Positions 15,013-22,200 of a stretch of 23,522 nucleotides of DNA are shown piece by piece (positions within the stretch are counted from its first letter, which is position 1; the number at the start of each line of letters is the position of its first letter). The translations under genes and the position numbers were made by a program. The DNA comes from a bacterium. GTDB taxonomy: Bacteria; Patescibacteria; Gracilibacteria; 1-14-2-50-48-13. The notes below the pieces were generated by a model that ran no database searches, had not been told where the DNA came from, and saw only the letters and a list, made by a program, of their open reading frames with translations. The stretch spans positions 1-23,522 of the forward strand of contig JAUIFW010000003.1 of the NCBI GenBank assembly GCA_030430105.1, read 5' to 3'.

Positions 15013-15046
15013 CCAGTACGCGTTGGGGGCGCGTGCTGGTTTTTTT
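15013..15046 (+). terminator. intrinsic terminator
   Basis: CCAGTACGCG-ttggggg-CGCGTGCTGG (ten pairs, one G-T) followed by seven T. It ends the repeat-protein gene; the T run overlaps the TAA of the convergent DUF1801 gene. Confidence 0.92.
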
Positions 15047-15476
15047 ATGCACTAGTATCGTATCTCTTTCGCATCTCTGCCACAGAGTCCTTGATAAGTG
15101 TTGAGAGTACCTTTGTATCAATATCTGCAAGCTTGTTGATGTAGAGACAGCTCCCCTTGCTCACCTTATGCTTCCCTAGCTTTGATAGTTGGTCTTCGTA
15201 TGCGCCAAATCCAGGCATGATATAGATACTTATATTCGACTTACGTGGAGAAAAACCCGTAAGTGGCCAATCCCCCTCCTGCGTGCTTCGATCAGACTTG
15301 TAGTGGTACGATCCAAAACCAATGATACTGTCCCCCCACATAGAAGCCTTAAGCCCTGTGACCTCTTCAAAGAGCTGTAGTAGCTTCAAACTATCCTCAC
15401 GCTTTTGCTCGGATTCAACACTATTGATAAAGTTCGAAACAGATGCGCTGTTTCTTTGCGTCTTGAGTTCAGCCAT
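15045..15476 (-). CDS. DUF1801 domain protein (YdhG-like)
   Basis: The 143-residue protein matches the DUF1801/YdhG-like fold: an N-terminal helix with SVSNFINSV, then GLKASMWGDSIIGFGSYHYKS, the SPRKSNISIYIMPGF strand pair, LGKHKVSKGSCLYI and a C-terminal helix (LIKDSVAEMRKRY). The family is widespread and structurally related to the SRPBCC-neighbouring YdhG fold, but its role is unsettled; a small-molecule or metal-related function has been guessed. It is a single-gene unit without SD, convergent with the repeat-protein gene and divergent from the Ham1-like gene. Confidence 0.85.
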   Translation of the reverse strand: MAELKTQRNSASVSNFINSVESEQKREDSLKLLQLFEEVTGLKASMWGDSIIGFGSYHYKSDRSTQEGDWPLTGFSPRKSNISIYIMPGFGAYEDQLSKLGKHKVSKGSCLYINKLADIDTKVLSTLIKDSVAEMRKRYDTSA

Positions 15477-15539
15477 AGATTTGGTGGACAGGGGATACTA
15501 TGATACAACATAAAGAGAAACTATCCTCTTGTGAATACC

Positions 15540-16187
15540 ATGATCATCCTAACCTCAAAGAACCCAAGTAAACTCAGGCGATATCAAAGTCTTTTTACAC
15601 CACACAATATGGAAGTGGTGGGGCTCCCAGAACAGTTGCAGCAGATGGAGGTTGCTGAAACAGGCGTGGTGGCTATGGAGAATGCTCATATCAAAAGAGA
15701 TGCATACGGGGCATGTTTGGAGCAGGGTATTGTCCTTGCGGTAGATGACGCGTGTCATACGAACTTCCTTCCAGAAAACATGCAGCCAGGGGTCTTCGTG
15801 AGGCGCCTAACGGGAGCAAGAGAGTTATCTGACCCTGAAGTACTAAATTTTTGGAAGCAGGTATTTGAGACCTCGGATGTGGAAGAAAAAACTTTCACCT
15901 GGACCTTTGCATTGGCATGGCGGGATCTGACTACAGGGAATGAAGGAGAGTACACGATAACCAGAACAGACAAAGTAGCAGAGCGGTTTTCAGAAGTGGT
16001 GCATCCTGGCTATCCCATGTCGAGCTTCCTTCAATATGAGGGAGAAGTGAGACCGGTCTCAGAACTTTCCAAAGAGGAGCTTTGGGATCATGAGAGGATG
16101 CAGTTTGAAGGGTTTGTGGAAAACTTCTTGGAATGGCAAAAGCAAAACAAGGAAGAAAACGCTGTACAAAGAACAAGGAGTCTCTAG
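15540..16187 (+). CDS. divergent Ham1/RdgB-like (ITPase-fold) protein
   Basis: The 215-residue protein shows the outline of the non-canonical purine NTP pyrophosphatase family, which hydrolyses dITP/XTP. It has TSKNPSKLRRY for the usual TGNxxKxxE, the Glu pair in ETGVVAMENAHIKRDAY, and the metal-binding AVDDACHTNF for xDDSGL, followed by PGVFVRRLTG for PGxxSAR. The C-terminal signature is altered: HPGYPMSSFL for GFGYDPxF and DHERMQF for SHR. Because the metal-binding acidic residues are kept but the base-recognition parts differ, the substrate may have changed. A GTG at 15531 is an equally possible start. No SD. A terminator follows. Confidence 0.7.
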   Translation: MIILTSKNPSKLRRYQSLFTPHNMEVVGLPEQLQQMEVAETGVVAMENAHIKRDAYGACLEQGIVLAVDDACHTNFLPENMQPGVFVRRLTGARELSDPEVLNFWKQVFETSDVEEKTFTWTFALAWRDLTTGNEGEYTITRTDKVAERFSEVVHPGYPMSSFLQYEGEVRPVSELSKEELWDHERMQFEGFVENFLEWQKQNKEENAVQRTRSL

Positions 16188-16212
16188 AACTCATGCTATT
16201 TTCAATAGGAGT

Positions 16213-16241
16213 ACACCCAAGTTCCATTGGGTGTTTGTTCT
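16213..16241 (+). terminator. intrinsic terminator
   Basis: ACACCCAA-gttcca-TTGGGTGT stem (16213-16234) followed by a T-rich tail. It separates the Ham1-like gene from the photolyase gene. Confidence 0.8.
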
Positions 16242-16281
16242 GATTCCACTATCATTCTAATGAATTCCTTGAAGTTACTGT

Positions 16282-17748
16282 ATGCTAGCTGTTGTATCCA
16301 ATACTCACCTCTACAAGAACCTCTCGTACCTAGGTATCCAAAAAGGAGACATGATAGTCCTACTTGAGGATATCCACCAAGGCGTCCCACTTCGCTACCA
16401 CACCCATAAGATCGTGCTGTTGAAGGCAGCGATACGGGAGTATGAAAAATACCTCGAGCATGAGGGGTATACCGTGAAGCGTATTGGTACGCAATCAAAG
16501 AAGGGGCAAGAGGAGCTGCGAGCCATACTTGGAGACAAGGACGTGAAGGAAGTGGCTATGCCATGCATTGAGGATGAGGTGTATAGAAAAGAACTCGCAG
16601 AACTATGTAGGTCCTGCGAGGTAACAATACAGTGGAAGCAAACACCGGCATTTCTCACAACAGTAAAGGAATTCCGTGATTTCCTAGGAGAGTACGAGGA
16701 GATCAAGATGCAGTACTTTTATATCTGGCAAAGAAAGCGCTTAAACTTGTTGCTAGAGCCAGATGGTTCCCCTTGTGGAGGGAAGTGGAGCTATGATGCG
16801 GACAATAGGAAAAAGCTACCCAAGGGCACTCCCCTTGAACCACTTCCCACGCAGAGTTACTCAAGTATCACCAAGCAAGTCATAGAGGAGGTGGCAAAGG
16901 AGTATCCTGACTACCCAGGCGATCCAAGCAGCTTCTACCTGCCTACCACCTTTGAGGCTGCAGAGGAGTGGCTAGAGGATTTTTTGAGGCGTAGGTTTGC
17001 AAACTTTGGTCCCTATGAGGACGCCATCGAGATGCACGAGCCCTTTCTCTTTCATTCCTTGTTGTCTCCGATCATCAACATAGGCTTACTCACTCCAAAA
17101 CAAGTGATCGATCAAGCGATCACGTATGCAGAAACACACGAAGTACCTATGCAGAGCCTGGAAGGCTTTGTGCGGCAAGTGATAGGCTGGCGGGAGTTCC
17201 TCAGAGGAATCTATCACACACAAGAGGAGAGAAAGAATTTCTTCACGCACTCGCGCAAATTGACCCCTGCGTGGTATGAAGGAAATACTGGCATACTTCC
17301 TCTAGATACCGTGATAAAGCGCGTGATGAAGTATGGGTATGCCCATCACATCGAGCGCCTCATGGTCCTCAGCAATATGATGGTACTCTGTGAGATCGAT
17401 CCTGAGGATGTATACCGTTGGTTCATGGAGCTCTTTGTGGACGCGTATGACTGGGTAATGGTACCCAATGTCTTTGGTATGGGGCAGTTCGCTGATGGCG
17501 GTGTCTACGCGACCAAACCATACATCAGCGGCTCCAACTATATTCGCAAGATGAGCCATTTCCCCAAGGGAGAGTGGGAAGATGTTTGGGATGGGTTGTA
17601 CTGGAGATTTGTGAAGAAGCACAGGACCTTCTTTGAGACGCAGGCACGTTCCAAAATGATGGTGAAGCATCTCGATACCATGGATCAGGAGAGATTAAAG
17701 AGAATCCTGGCGCTTGCGGAGGAGTGTATAGAGAGGATAACGGCCTAA
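16282..17748 (+). CDS. photolyase/cryptochrome of the FeS-BCP (PhrB) lineage, cluster cysteines lost
   Basis: The 488-residue protein belongs to the deoxyribodipyrimidine photolyase-related family whose known members bind FAD and a lumazine and often repair (6-4) photoproducts. An N-terminal antenna domain (about 1-130) precedes the helical FAD domain with SLEGFVRQVIGWREFLRGIY, HHIERLMVLSNMM, DAYDWVMVPNVFGMGQFADGG and TKPYISGSNYI. In PhrB four cysteines hold a 4Fe-4S cluster. Here the three-cysteine segment after RKMS is shortened to HFPKGEWEDVWDG (about 426-438), and the earlier one (TGDTDMxC region) reads NTGILPLD. All four are gone, so a cluster is not expected. Start ATG 16282, no SD. A light-dependent repair role is likely; signalling is possible. 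Confidence 0.92.
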   Translation: MLAVVSNTHLYKNLSYLGIQKGDMIVLLEDIHQGVPLRYHTHKIVLLKAAIREYEKYLEHEGYTVKRIGTQSKKGQEELRAILGDKDVKEVAMPCIEDEVYRKELAELCRSCEVTIQWKQTPAFLTTVKEFRDFLGEYEEIKMQYFYIWQRKRLNLLLEPDGSPCGGKWSYDADNRKKLPKGTPLEPLPTQSYSSITKQVIEEVAKEYPDYPGDPSSFYLPTTFEAAEEWLEDFLRRRFANFGPYEDAIEMHEPFLFHSLLSPIINIGLLTPKQVIDQAITYAETHEVPMQSLEGFVRQVIGWREFLRGIYHTQEERKNFFTHSRKLTPAWYEGNTGILPLDTVIKRVMKYGYAHHIERLMVLSNMMVLCEIDPEDVYRWFMELFVDAYDWVMVPNVFGMGQFADGGVYATKPYISGSNYIRKMSHFPKGEWEDVWDGLYWRFVKKHRTFFETQARSKMMVKHLDTMDQERLKRILALAEECIERITA

Positions 17749-17804
17749 ATACTGGATAAAACGGCATATATATGGTAGTATAAGTAGATAGACATTATAG
17801 TTGT

Positions 17805-19166
17805 ATGACCGTTCTCGGCTTTCTCAATCCTGGTAAACTCAAGCATCTGACTCACGATGTTAGTGGGCTGCTTCGTAGCAGACTTTGGGCGCAGGTGTTA
17901 GTGGGTATGATACTGGGTATTGGGATGGGAATGCTCCTTGGTCGTTCTACAGGTGTGATCCATGGGGATACTCTGGAGGCAATTAGTAATTGGCTATCTT
18001 TGCCTGGTCATCTCTTCTTGACCATCGTGCAGATGGTGATGGTGCCGCTCGTAGTCGCCTCTATTATCACGGGAATGACGAGTAGCGGCTCCATGCAAAA
18101 GGTGCGTAACCTTGGAATTTCGGCAGGAATCTATTTTATCTGTACGACATCCATTGCCATCAGTATTGGGATCGGGATGGCGCTGCTGTTACAGCCAGGG
18201 CAGTTTGTGGATACGGGCTTGCTCCAGTCGGAGCTGGGAACCATCCAGACCACGGAGGCGTCCCAGGCCAATGGAATCGATTGGGCGACCATGCCTAACG
18301 CCATCGTGACGCTGATACCCGTCAATCCTATCAGCTCCATGGTAAACAATGAGATGATGCAAGTGGTCCTTTTCTCGATTCTGCTCGGGATTGCGCTCCT
18401 AGCTATTCCAAGTTTTCGCTCCAGAGCACTCGTAGACTTCTTTCAATCTGTGCAGGCGGTTTCCCTAAAAATTGTGAGTTGGGCGATGAAGCTAGCGCCG
18501 ATTGCGGTCTTTGGTCTGCTTGCACAGATCACACTCAAGACAGGGCTTCAGACCTTGGCGGGAATGAGCATGTACATGCTGACCGTTATTCTAGGATTGA
18601 TGGTGCTGTACGTTGTCTATCTTCTTCTCGTATGGCTACTTGGACGAACTAATCCATGGACCTTTATCAAGGCAGCGAGAAATCCTCAGTTACTTGCCTT
18701 TAGTACATCGAGTTCTGCCGCGGTGATGCCGGTCACCATTGAATCAGCGGAAAAGGAGCTTGGGGTAAAGGAAGAAGATGCAAACTTTATCATCCCTTTG
18801 GGAGCGACTATCAATATGGATGGTACCGCTCTATATCAAGGGGTTGCTACCGTATTCCTTGCCCAGGTATTTGGGGTGGATTTGACACTGAGTAGTATGG
18901 TGCTCGTCCTCTTGGCTTCGGTTGGGGCTTCGATAGGTACGCCTTCCACTCCTGGAGTGGGTATCATCATTCTTTCTACGGTGCTTGCGACGGTGGGAAT
19001 TCCTCCTGCTGGTATCGCGCTTATCATTGGAGTGGATAGGATCTTGGATATGTGTCGAACCATTCTCAATGTTTCGGGTGACTTAGTCGCCAGCGTGGTG
19101 GTACCGAGGCTTATTGGTGAAAAGAAACAGTTTAAGGATAAGGTGGCGGAAGCAGTAAGTGGGTAG
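17805..19166 (+). CDS. glutamate/dicarboxylate:cation symporter (DAACS family)
   Basis: The 453-residue inner-membrane transporter carries acidic amino acids or C4-dicarboxylates with sodium or protons. Family hallmarks are complete: the serine-rich HP1 tip STSSSA (300-305), the NMDGT motif (337-341) that binds cations, the HP2 loop GASIGTPSTPG (374-384), and TM8 VDRILDMCRTILNVSGD with D411, D415 and R418. The Arg, equivalent to R397 of GltPh, favours acidic substrates over neutral ones. An insert of about 25 residues (about 136-160) between early helices is polar. Start ATG 17805, without SD. No terminator is evident after it; an independent promoter begins two bases past the stop. Confidence 0.95.
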   Translation: MTVLGFLNPGKLKHLTHDVSGLLRSRLWAQVLVGMILGIGMGMLLGRSTGVIHGDTLEAISNWLSLPGHLFLTIVQMVMVPLVVASIITGMTSSGSMQKVRNLGISAGIYFICTTSIAISIGIGMALLLQPGQFVDTGLLQSELGTIQTTEASQANGIDWATMPNAIVTLIPVNPISSMVNNEMMQVVLFSILLGIALLAIPSFRSRALVDFFQSVQAVSLKIVSWAMKLAPIAVFGLLAQITLKTGLQTLAGMSMYMLTVILGLMVLYVVYLLLVWLLGRTNPWTFIKAARNPQLLAFSTSSSAAVMPVTIESAEKELGVKEEDANFIIPLGATINMDGTALYQGVATVFLAQVFGVDLTLSSMVLVLLASVGASIGTPSTPGVGIIILSTVLATVGIPPAGIALIIGVDRILDMCRTILNVSGDLVASVVVPRLIGEKKQFKDKVAEAVSG

Positions 19167-19167
19167 A

Positions 19168-19195
19168 TTGACAGGAATAGTCAAAGGGTTACAAT
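19168..19195 (+). promoter_or_regulatory. strong promoter in front of the structured RNA
   Basis: TTGACA (19168-19173), a 16-base spacer, then TACAAT (19190-19195). Only one base of the -10 differs from consensus. TTGAC and GTCAA (19180-19184) form a 5-7-5 inverted repeat over the -35, a possible operator. It begins two bases after the symporter stop. Confidence 0.75.
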
Positions 19196-19201
19196 TGGCT
19201 T

Positions 19202-19365
19202 GCCTAATTACATTGGATGAGAAATTCTCATAGAAACCTCGTACAGATCATCGCTTTACCGCGACCACCTGCCCCCATACTGAGTGCGCAGGTGCTTTGA
19301 CGTAGATCAAAGAGAGCAATGTAAGCCCGTTGTAAGAAAAACCTCCGCACTCAGGGGGCTTTTTT
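19202..19365 (+). ncRNA. candidate structured small RNA or proC leader
   Basis: About 164 bases lie between a strong promoter and a T run and carry no convincing reading frame. Hairpins in order: ATGAGA/TCTCAT (19217-19231), TCGC/GCGA (19251-19264), CACCTGC/GCAGGTG (19266-19294, 15-base loop), CTTTGA/TCAAAG (19295-19312), CAATG/CGTTG (19317-19332), and a terminator CCTCC/GGGGG (19342-19358) followed by C and six T. The terminator loop GCACTCA (19347-19353) is the exact complement of TGAGTGC (19281-19287) in the loop of the third hairpin. The longer pairing of 19273-19288 with 19346-19358 would replace both. It matches no RNA family I know (not tRNA, SRP, 6S or a common riboswitch). Either a free RNA or an attenuator 20 bases before proC. 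Confidence 0.6.
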
Positions 19366-19372
19366 GATATCT

Positions 19373-19378
19373 TAGAAT
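19373..19378 (+). promoter_or_regulatory. -10 box for leaderless proC transcript
   Basis: TAGAAT ends seven bases before the proC ATG, the spacing expected if transcription starts at the A of ATG. No SD is present in front of proC, which agrees with this. No clear -35 was found. Confidence 0.45.
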
Positions 19379-19385
19379 AAACTAT

Positions 19386-20177
19386 ATGAAACATATTGAA
19401 CGAGTTGGGGTGATTGGAGCGGGAGGAACAATGGGGAAGGCATTGTCACAAAGTCTGGTGAGGCAGGGGTATGAGGTCCTTGGGTGTGGGGCAAGGGAGG
19501 AGCAAAGAGAGAGTATATGTATGGTGGCGCACGCGTTTACAACAGATATACATGAAACCTTAGAAAACAGTGATGCAGCTATCCTAGCCGTGAAGCCACA
19601 GGTGTTTCGAACACTATCTATCGAGGGAAAAGATACCTGGGATACGCTGATTGTATCCGTTATGGCAGGTATAACCATTGAGTCTATTCGTGCGGCATGT
19701 AGGCAAAAGCGTATTATCAGGGCTATGCCAAACCTTGCTATAACGCAAGGGGCAGGTGTTACAAGTTGGATTGCAAATGAGGATTGTGGGGAAAGTGAAA
19801 AGACATGGATGACTGAGATCCTAGAGGAGTTAGGTATGCAAATTGAACTACCAAGCGAAGAAATATTTCATGGTATGACAGCAATAACAGGTTCAGGGCC
19901 AGGAATCATAGCCTCATTGCTCGAGGGGGCTTATGGAAAGGTCTTAGAAGGGGATATTGAGAATGAGGAGCTGCTATGGCAAGTGTTGAAAGGAATGGTA
20001 GTCTTACATGAGGAAGAGGGGCTTACTTTTAGGGAAATGGCAGAGAAGGTTGCATCAAAGGGAGGAACTACGGAGGCAGGAATAGACTATCTACATGCCC
20101 ATGGAAGTAGGGAGCAGATTGGTGAAGCATTTGCTGCGGCAAAGCAAAGGTCTATGGAGTTGGCTCGGGGGGAGTAA
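19386..20177 (+). CDS. proC: pyrroline-5-carboxylate reductase
   Basis: This cytosolic enzyme catalyses the last step of proline synthesis, reducing pyrroline-5-carboxylate with NAD(P)H. The Rossmann motif GAGGTMG (11-17) opens the protein. AVKPQ (68-72), RAMPNLA (112-118), the substrate-binding ITGSGPG (167-173) and the C-terminal dimer-domain motif SKGGTTEAGI (224-233) are all intact. The length of 263 residues is normal. The ATG at 19386 has no SD but a -10 box at leaderless distance. The structured RNA just upstream may or may not regulate it. It is convergent with the TrmB-like gene, 15 bases away, with no terminator between them. Confidence 0.95.
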   Translation: MKHIERVGVIGAGGTMGKALSQSLVRQGYEVLGCGAREEQRESICMVAHAFTTDIHETLENSDAAILAVKPQVFRTLSIEGKDTWDTLIVSVMAGITIESIRAACRQKRIIRAMPNLAITQGAGVTSWIANEDCGESEKTWMTEILEELGMQIELPSEEIFHGMTAITGSGPGIIASLLEGAYGKVLEGDIENEELLWQVLKGMVVLHEEEGLTFREMAEKVASKGGTTEAGIDYLHAHGSREQIGEAFAAAKQRSMELARGE

Positions 20178-20192
20178 GTACATAAGCCTCCT

Positions 20193-20957
20193 TTATACGC
20201 GCTGCTTTGAAGACACATCCCAGAGCACATTAAACACGGCTCTCAGTGTAAATGCCAAATTTGGCGAGTAGATGAGGCAGGAGGATTCCTCGTTCATAGA
20301 TGAGATAATACCCACGTGGTCGCCATACACGTAGATGGCTGACTGGAGTGAAACATGAGGGGGAAGATAACGGATTTCTCGAAGATATTTCTCCTCTTCA
20401 TCAAAAATAGGGGTGATGTGCGCCGTGTCTGCCTGGGTGCGGAGGGATCGCGAGCGAATTCCTCGGTAGACTCGGCGTCGTACCCACTCATGGATATACC
20501 GTTTCTCCATAGCTCGGTAAATGACCTCCGGTGAAGAGATGTGCAAGTACTCCTTGGGAGCTCGCTTCAAAATATCATCAAAGATCTCTCTAGCTGCATG
20601 CTTCCCCGCGTAGAGCTGCACAAAAGGCTGTTTCCCTTCATCCGCATAGGTTGCAAGAAAGTCAGGCAGTAATTCTTTGAGCTGCCTTTTATGATTGTTT
20701 ACTTTTTTATACAGCTCCTTTGGGTGGAGAGGGACGTACAGCTTGCGCTTCCCCTCATGGATCTCATGAAGGTATCCCTGCTCCACAAGAATACGCAAGT
20801 TATCATAAATAGCAGTTCTACTAAGGCCAGTAGCCTCAGCTAAATCCTTTGCCTTAGCTTCTCCATGAGAAAGCGCTGTAAGGTATACCTTGGCACGTTG
20901 CTCTTCAAGTCCTGAGTCTAGGAGCCAGGTGAGAAGGTTTGGGTTAAAACTTTTCAA
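20193..20957 (-). CDS. TrmB-family transcriptional regulator
   Basis: The 254-residue protein has an N-terminal winged helix (about 10-70) of TrmB type: LEEQRAKVYLTALSHGEAKA, recognition helix GLSRTAIYDNLRIL and a wing with YLHEIHEGKRKLYVP. A helical linker (about 80-105) leads to a C-terminal effector-type domain with FVQLYAGKHAAREIF, ISSPEVIYRAMEKRYI and a final YGDHVGIISS segment, as in TrmB-like regulators common in archaea and Patescibacteria. The start codon is TTG at 20955-20957 (MKSFNPN); an upstream in-frame TAA leaves little choice. There is no SD. A TATAAA box 14 bases upstream gives a very short leader. Divergent from the Nudix fusion gene, which it may control. Ligand unknown. 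Confidence 0.87.
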   Translation of the reverse strand: MKSFNPNLLTWLLDSGLEEQRAKVYLTALSHGEAKAKDLAEATGLSRTAIYDNLRILVEQGYLHEIHEGKRKLYVPLHPKELYKKVNNHKRQLKELLPDFLATYADEGKQPFVQLYAGKHAAREIFDDILKRAPKEYLHISSPEVIYRAMEKRYIHEWVRRRVYRGIRSRSLRTQADTAHITPIFDEEEKYLREIRYLPPHVSLQSAIYVYGDHVGIISSMNEESSCLIYSPNLAFTLRAVFNVLWDVSSKQRV

Positions 20958-21050
20958 AATAATTTGAATAATTTATACAAAAAATTTGAATCCTACATTA
21001 GTATTATACAGCATACTAAGTAAATATTCAAAAAAAATTCACGATATAAA
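20953..21050. promoter_or_regulatory. TrmB/Nudix divergent control region with TTTGAA repeats
   Basis: TTCAAA-ataa-TTTGAA (20953-20968) overlaps the TTG start of the regulator. A direct copy AATTTGAAT recurs at 20961-20969 and 20983-20991, and TTCAAA again at 21027-21032. TATAAA boxes can be read for both directions (complement at 20972-20977 for the regulator; 21045-21050 for the Nudix gene). A self-regulated divergent operator is inferred; AT richness makes chance repeats possible. Confidence 0.35.
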
Positions 21051-21109
21051 TATACATCCTATGATCCAATTGTTTCATAACACAAATAAAAACCCAGGAG
21101 GTACCAACT

Positions 21110-22117
21110 ATGAAACACGCAGCAGGAGTATTGATTACAAAGGGTCCAAGAGTCTTGGCCTTTCGTCGTCTGGACAAGGATGGAGTGGCTCTGCCCTGTG
21201 GTATGGTCCGCGAAGGCGAGACTATAGCGGAAGCGGCGGTACGTAAGGCAAAGGAGGAAACAGGCTTGGATGTTCGTTTGCTCACGGAAGAGGAGGGCGG
21301 TGCAGGTCCCTTCACTGGCTTTGATACGGTAGGAAAAACCATGGTCACCATCTACCGTGCAATCATTGAGGGAGGAGAGCTTCTTGAGGTGGTCAATGGA
21401 AAAGGCTTTCCGGTCTGGACGAGTCAGGCGGAGGTCGCTCGCGGTCCCTACTGGCACTTCAACAAGCGGTTGCTTCGTCATTTTGGCATCAAGCCACCGC
21501 TCACTGGTCGGTTTCACTCGCACATTACCTTCGAGGCGCCCTCGCACGAGATCGCAAAGCGGGCCGCGGTGTTAACGGGTGGGAAGCTCACGGTTATTGA
21601 TCTGCAAAGCTTGGACAAGGAGCCTGACGAATGGCTAGTGACTCATCACTACATGACAGGTAGTCGTGGACTAGAAGATCACTATGATATCGAGATGAAG
21701 ATGCTCGCTCACGCGAAGCAGCTTCACGGCTCAGGCTTCCCCGTGCTTCGCACGAAGCTCGAGCTGGAGATCCTCGATCACCATAGTGGCTATCATCAGC
21801 TGGTGGACGCGCTGGACTCCATCTACACGGAAGTGCACGTAAAGTGCATAGTGAAGAAGGAGCTGCGCGACAACTTGGTAGCCTTTGCCCGGGAGCAAGG
21901 ATGGCACCCGAGTAGAAACCCCTTTGATCAAACGGACGATGGCCGCGTCGTGCAGTTTATCAACCTCCGGAAATACGGAAACATTTCCTTGAGTGCGTTT
22001 GACGCGGAGGTGGATCGTATGATTCCCCTCGCGCTAGAGATCGCAGACTACGTCAAGGAGGTGAAGTATGAGACAGCAGTGCACGATACCGATAGCGGTA
22101 CGGAGCGCAGCTGGTAA
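21110..22117 (+). CDS. Nudix domain fused to an unknown two-lobed domain
   Basis: Residues 1-125 are a Nudix hydrolase domain that would cleave a nucleoside-diphosphate-linked substrate. The Nudix box (31-53) is GMVREGE, seven residues, then RKAKEETGL; the Glu normally after the first Arg is Lys, but the EE pair is kept. Residues 130-335 match nothing I know. They contain two similar pieces, FHSHITFE (135-142) and YTEVHVKC (239-246), each a strand with His followed by a helix, suggesting a duplicated alpha/beta lobe; DHYDIEMKMLAHAKQLH and FPVLRTKLELEIL lie between. The SD AGGAGGT (21096-21102) is the best in the window. GC content is visibly higher than in proC. Divergent from the TrmB-like gene. 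Confidence 0.85.
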   Translation: MKHAAGVLITKGPRVLAFRRLDKDGVALPCGMVREGETIAEAAVRKAKEETGLDVRLLTEEEGGAGPFTGFDTVGKTMVTIYRAIIEGGELLEVVNGKGFPVWTSQAEVARGPYWHFNKRLLRHFGIKPPLTGRFHSHITFEAPSHEIAKRAAVLTGGKLTVIDLQSLDKEPDEWLVTHHYMTGSRGLEDHYDIEMKMLAHAKQLHGSGFPVLRTKLELEILDHHSGYHQLVDALDSIYTEVHVKCIVKKELRDNLVAFAREQGWHPSRNPFDQTDDGRVVQFINLRKYGNISLSAFDAEVDRMIPLALEIADYVKEVKYETAVHDTDSGTERSW

Positions 22118-22125
22118 GACAAACA

Positions 22126-22172
22126 CTCCAGGGAAACATCTCTGGAGATCGGGCCACTCAAGTGGGTGGCCC
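22126..22172 (+). other. two tandem hairpins between genes
   Basis: CTCCAG/CTGGAG (22126-22147) and GGGCCAC/GTGGCCC (22151-22172) lie in the 83-base gap. No T run follows, only a run of A, so they are not classic terminators. They may stabilise the upstream message or tune the downstream gene, whose SD is 15 bases further on. Confidence 0.5.
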
Positions 22173-22200
22173 ACCCAATAAAAAAATAGGAGTTTTACAA

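Noticed and set aside
17796..17801. TATAGT as -10 of the symporter gene
   Set aside because: It ends only three bases before the ATG, too close even for a leaderless transcript; TAGTAT at 17776-17781 is a better but still weak candidate.
19202..19365. Known RNA families (tRNA, SRP RNA, 6S RNA, common riboswitches) for the structured RNA
   Set aside because: There is no tRNA-like cloverleaf or T-loop, no SRP GGAA-type domain, the ends do not pair as in 6S RNA, and none of the conserved cores of common riboswitches could be found by eye.
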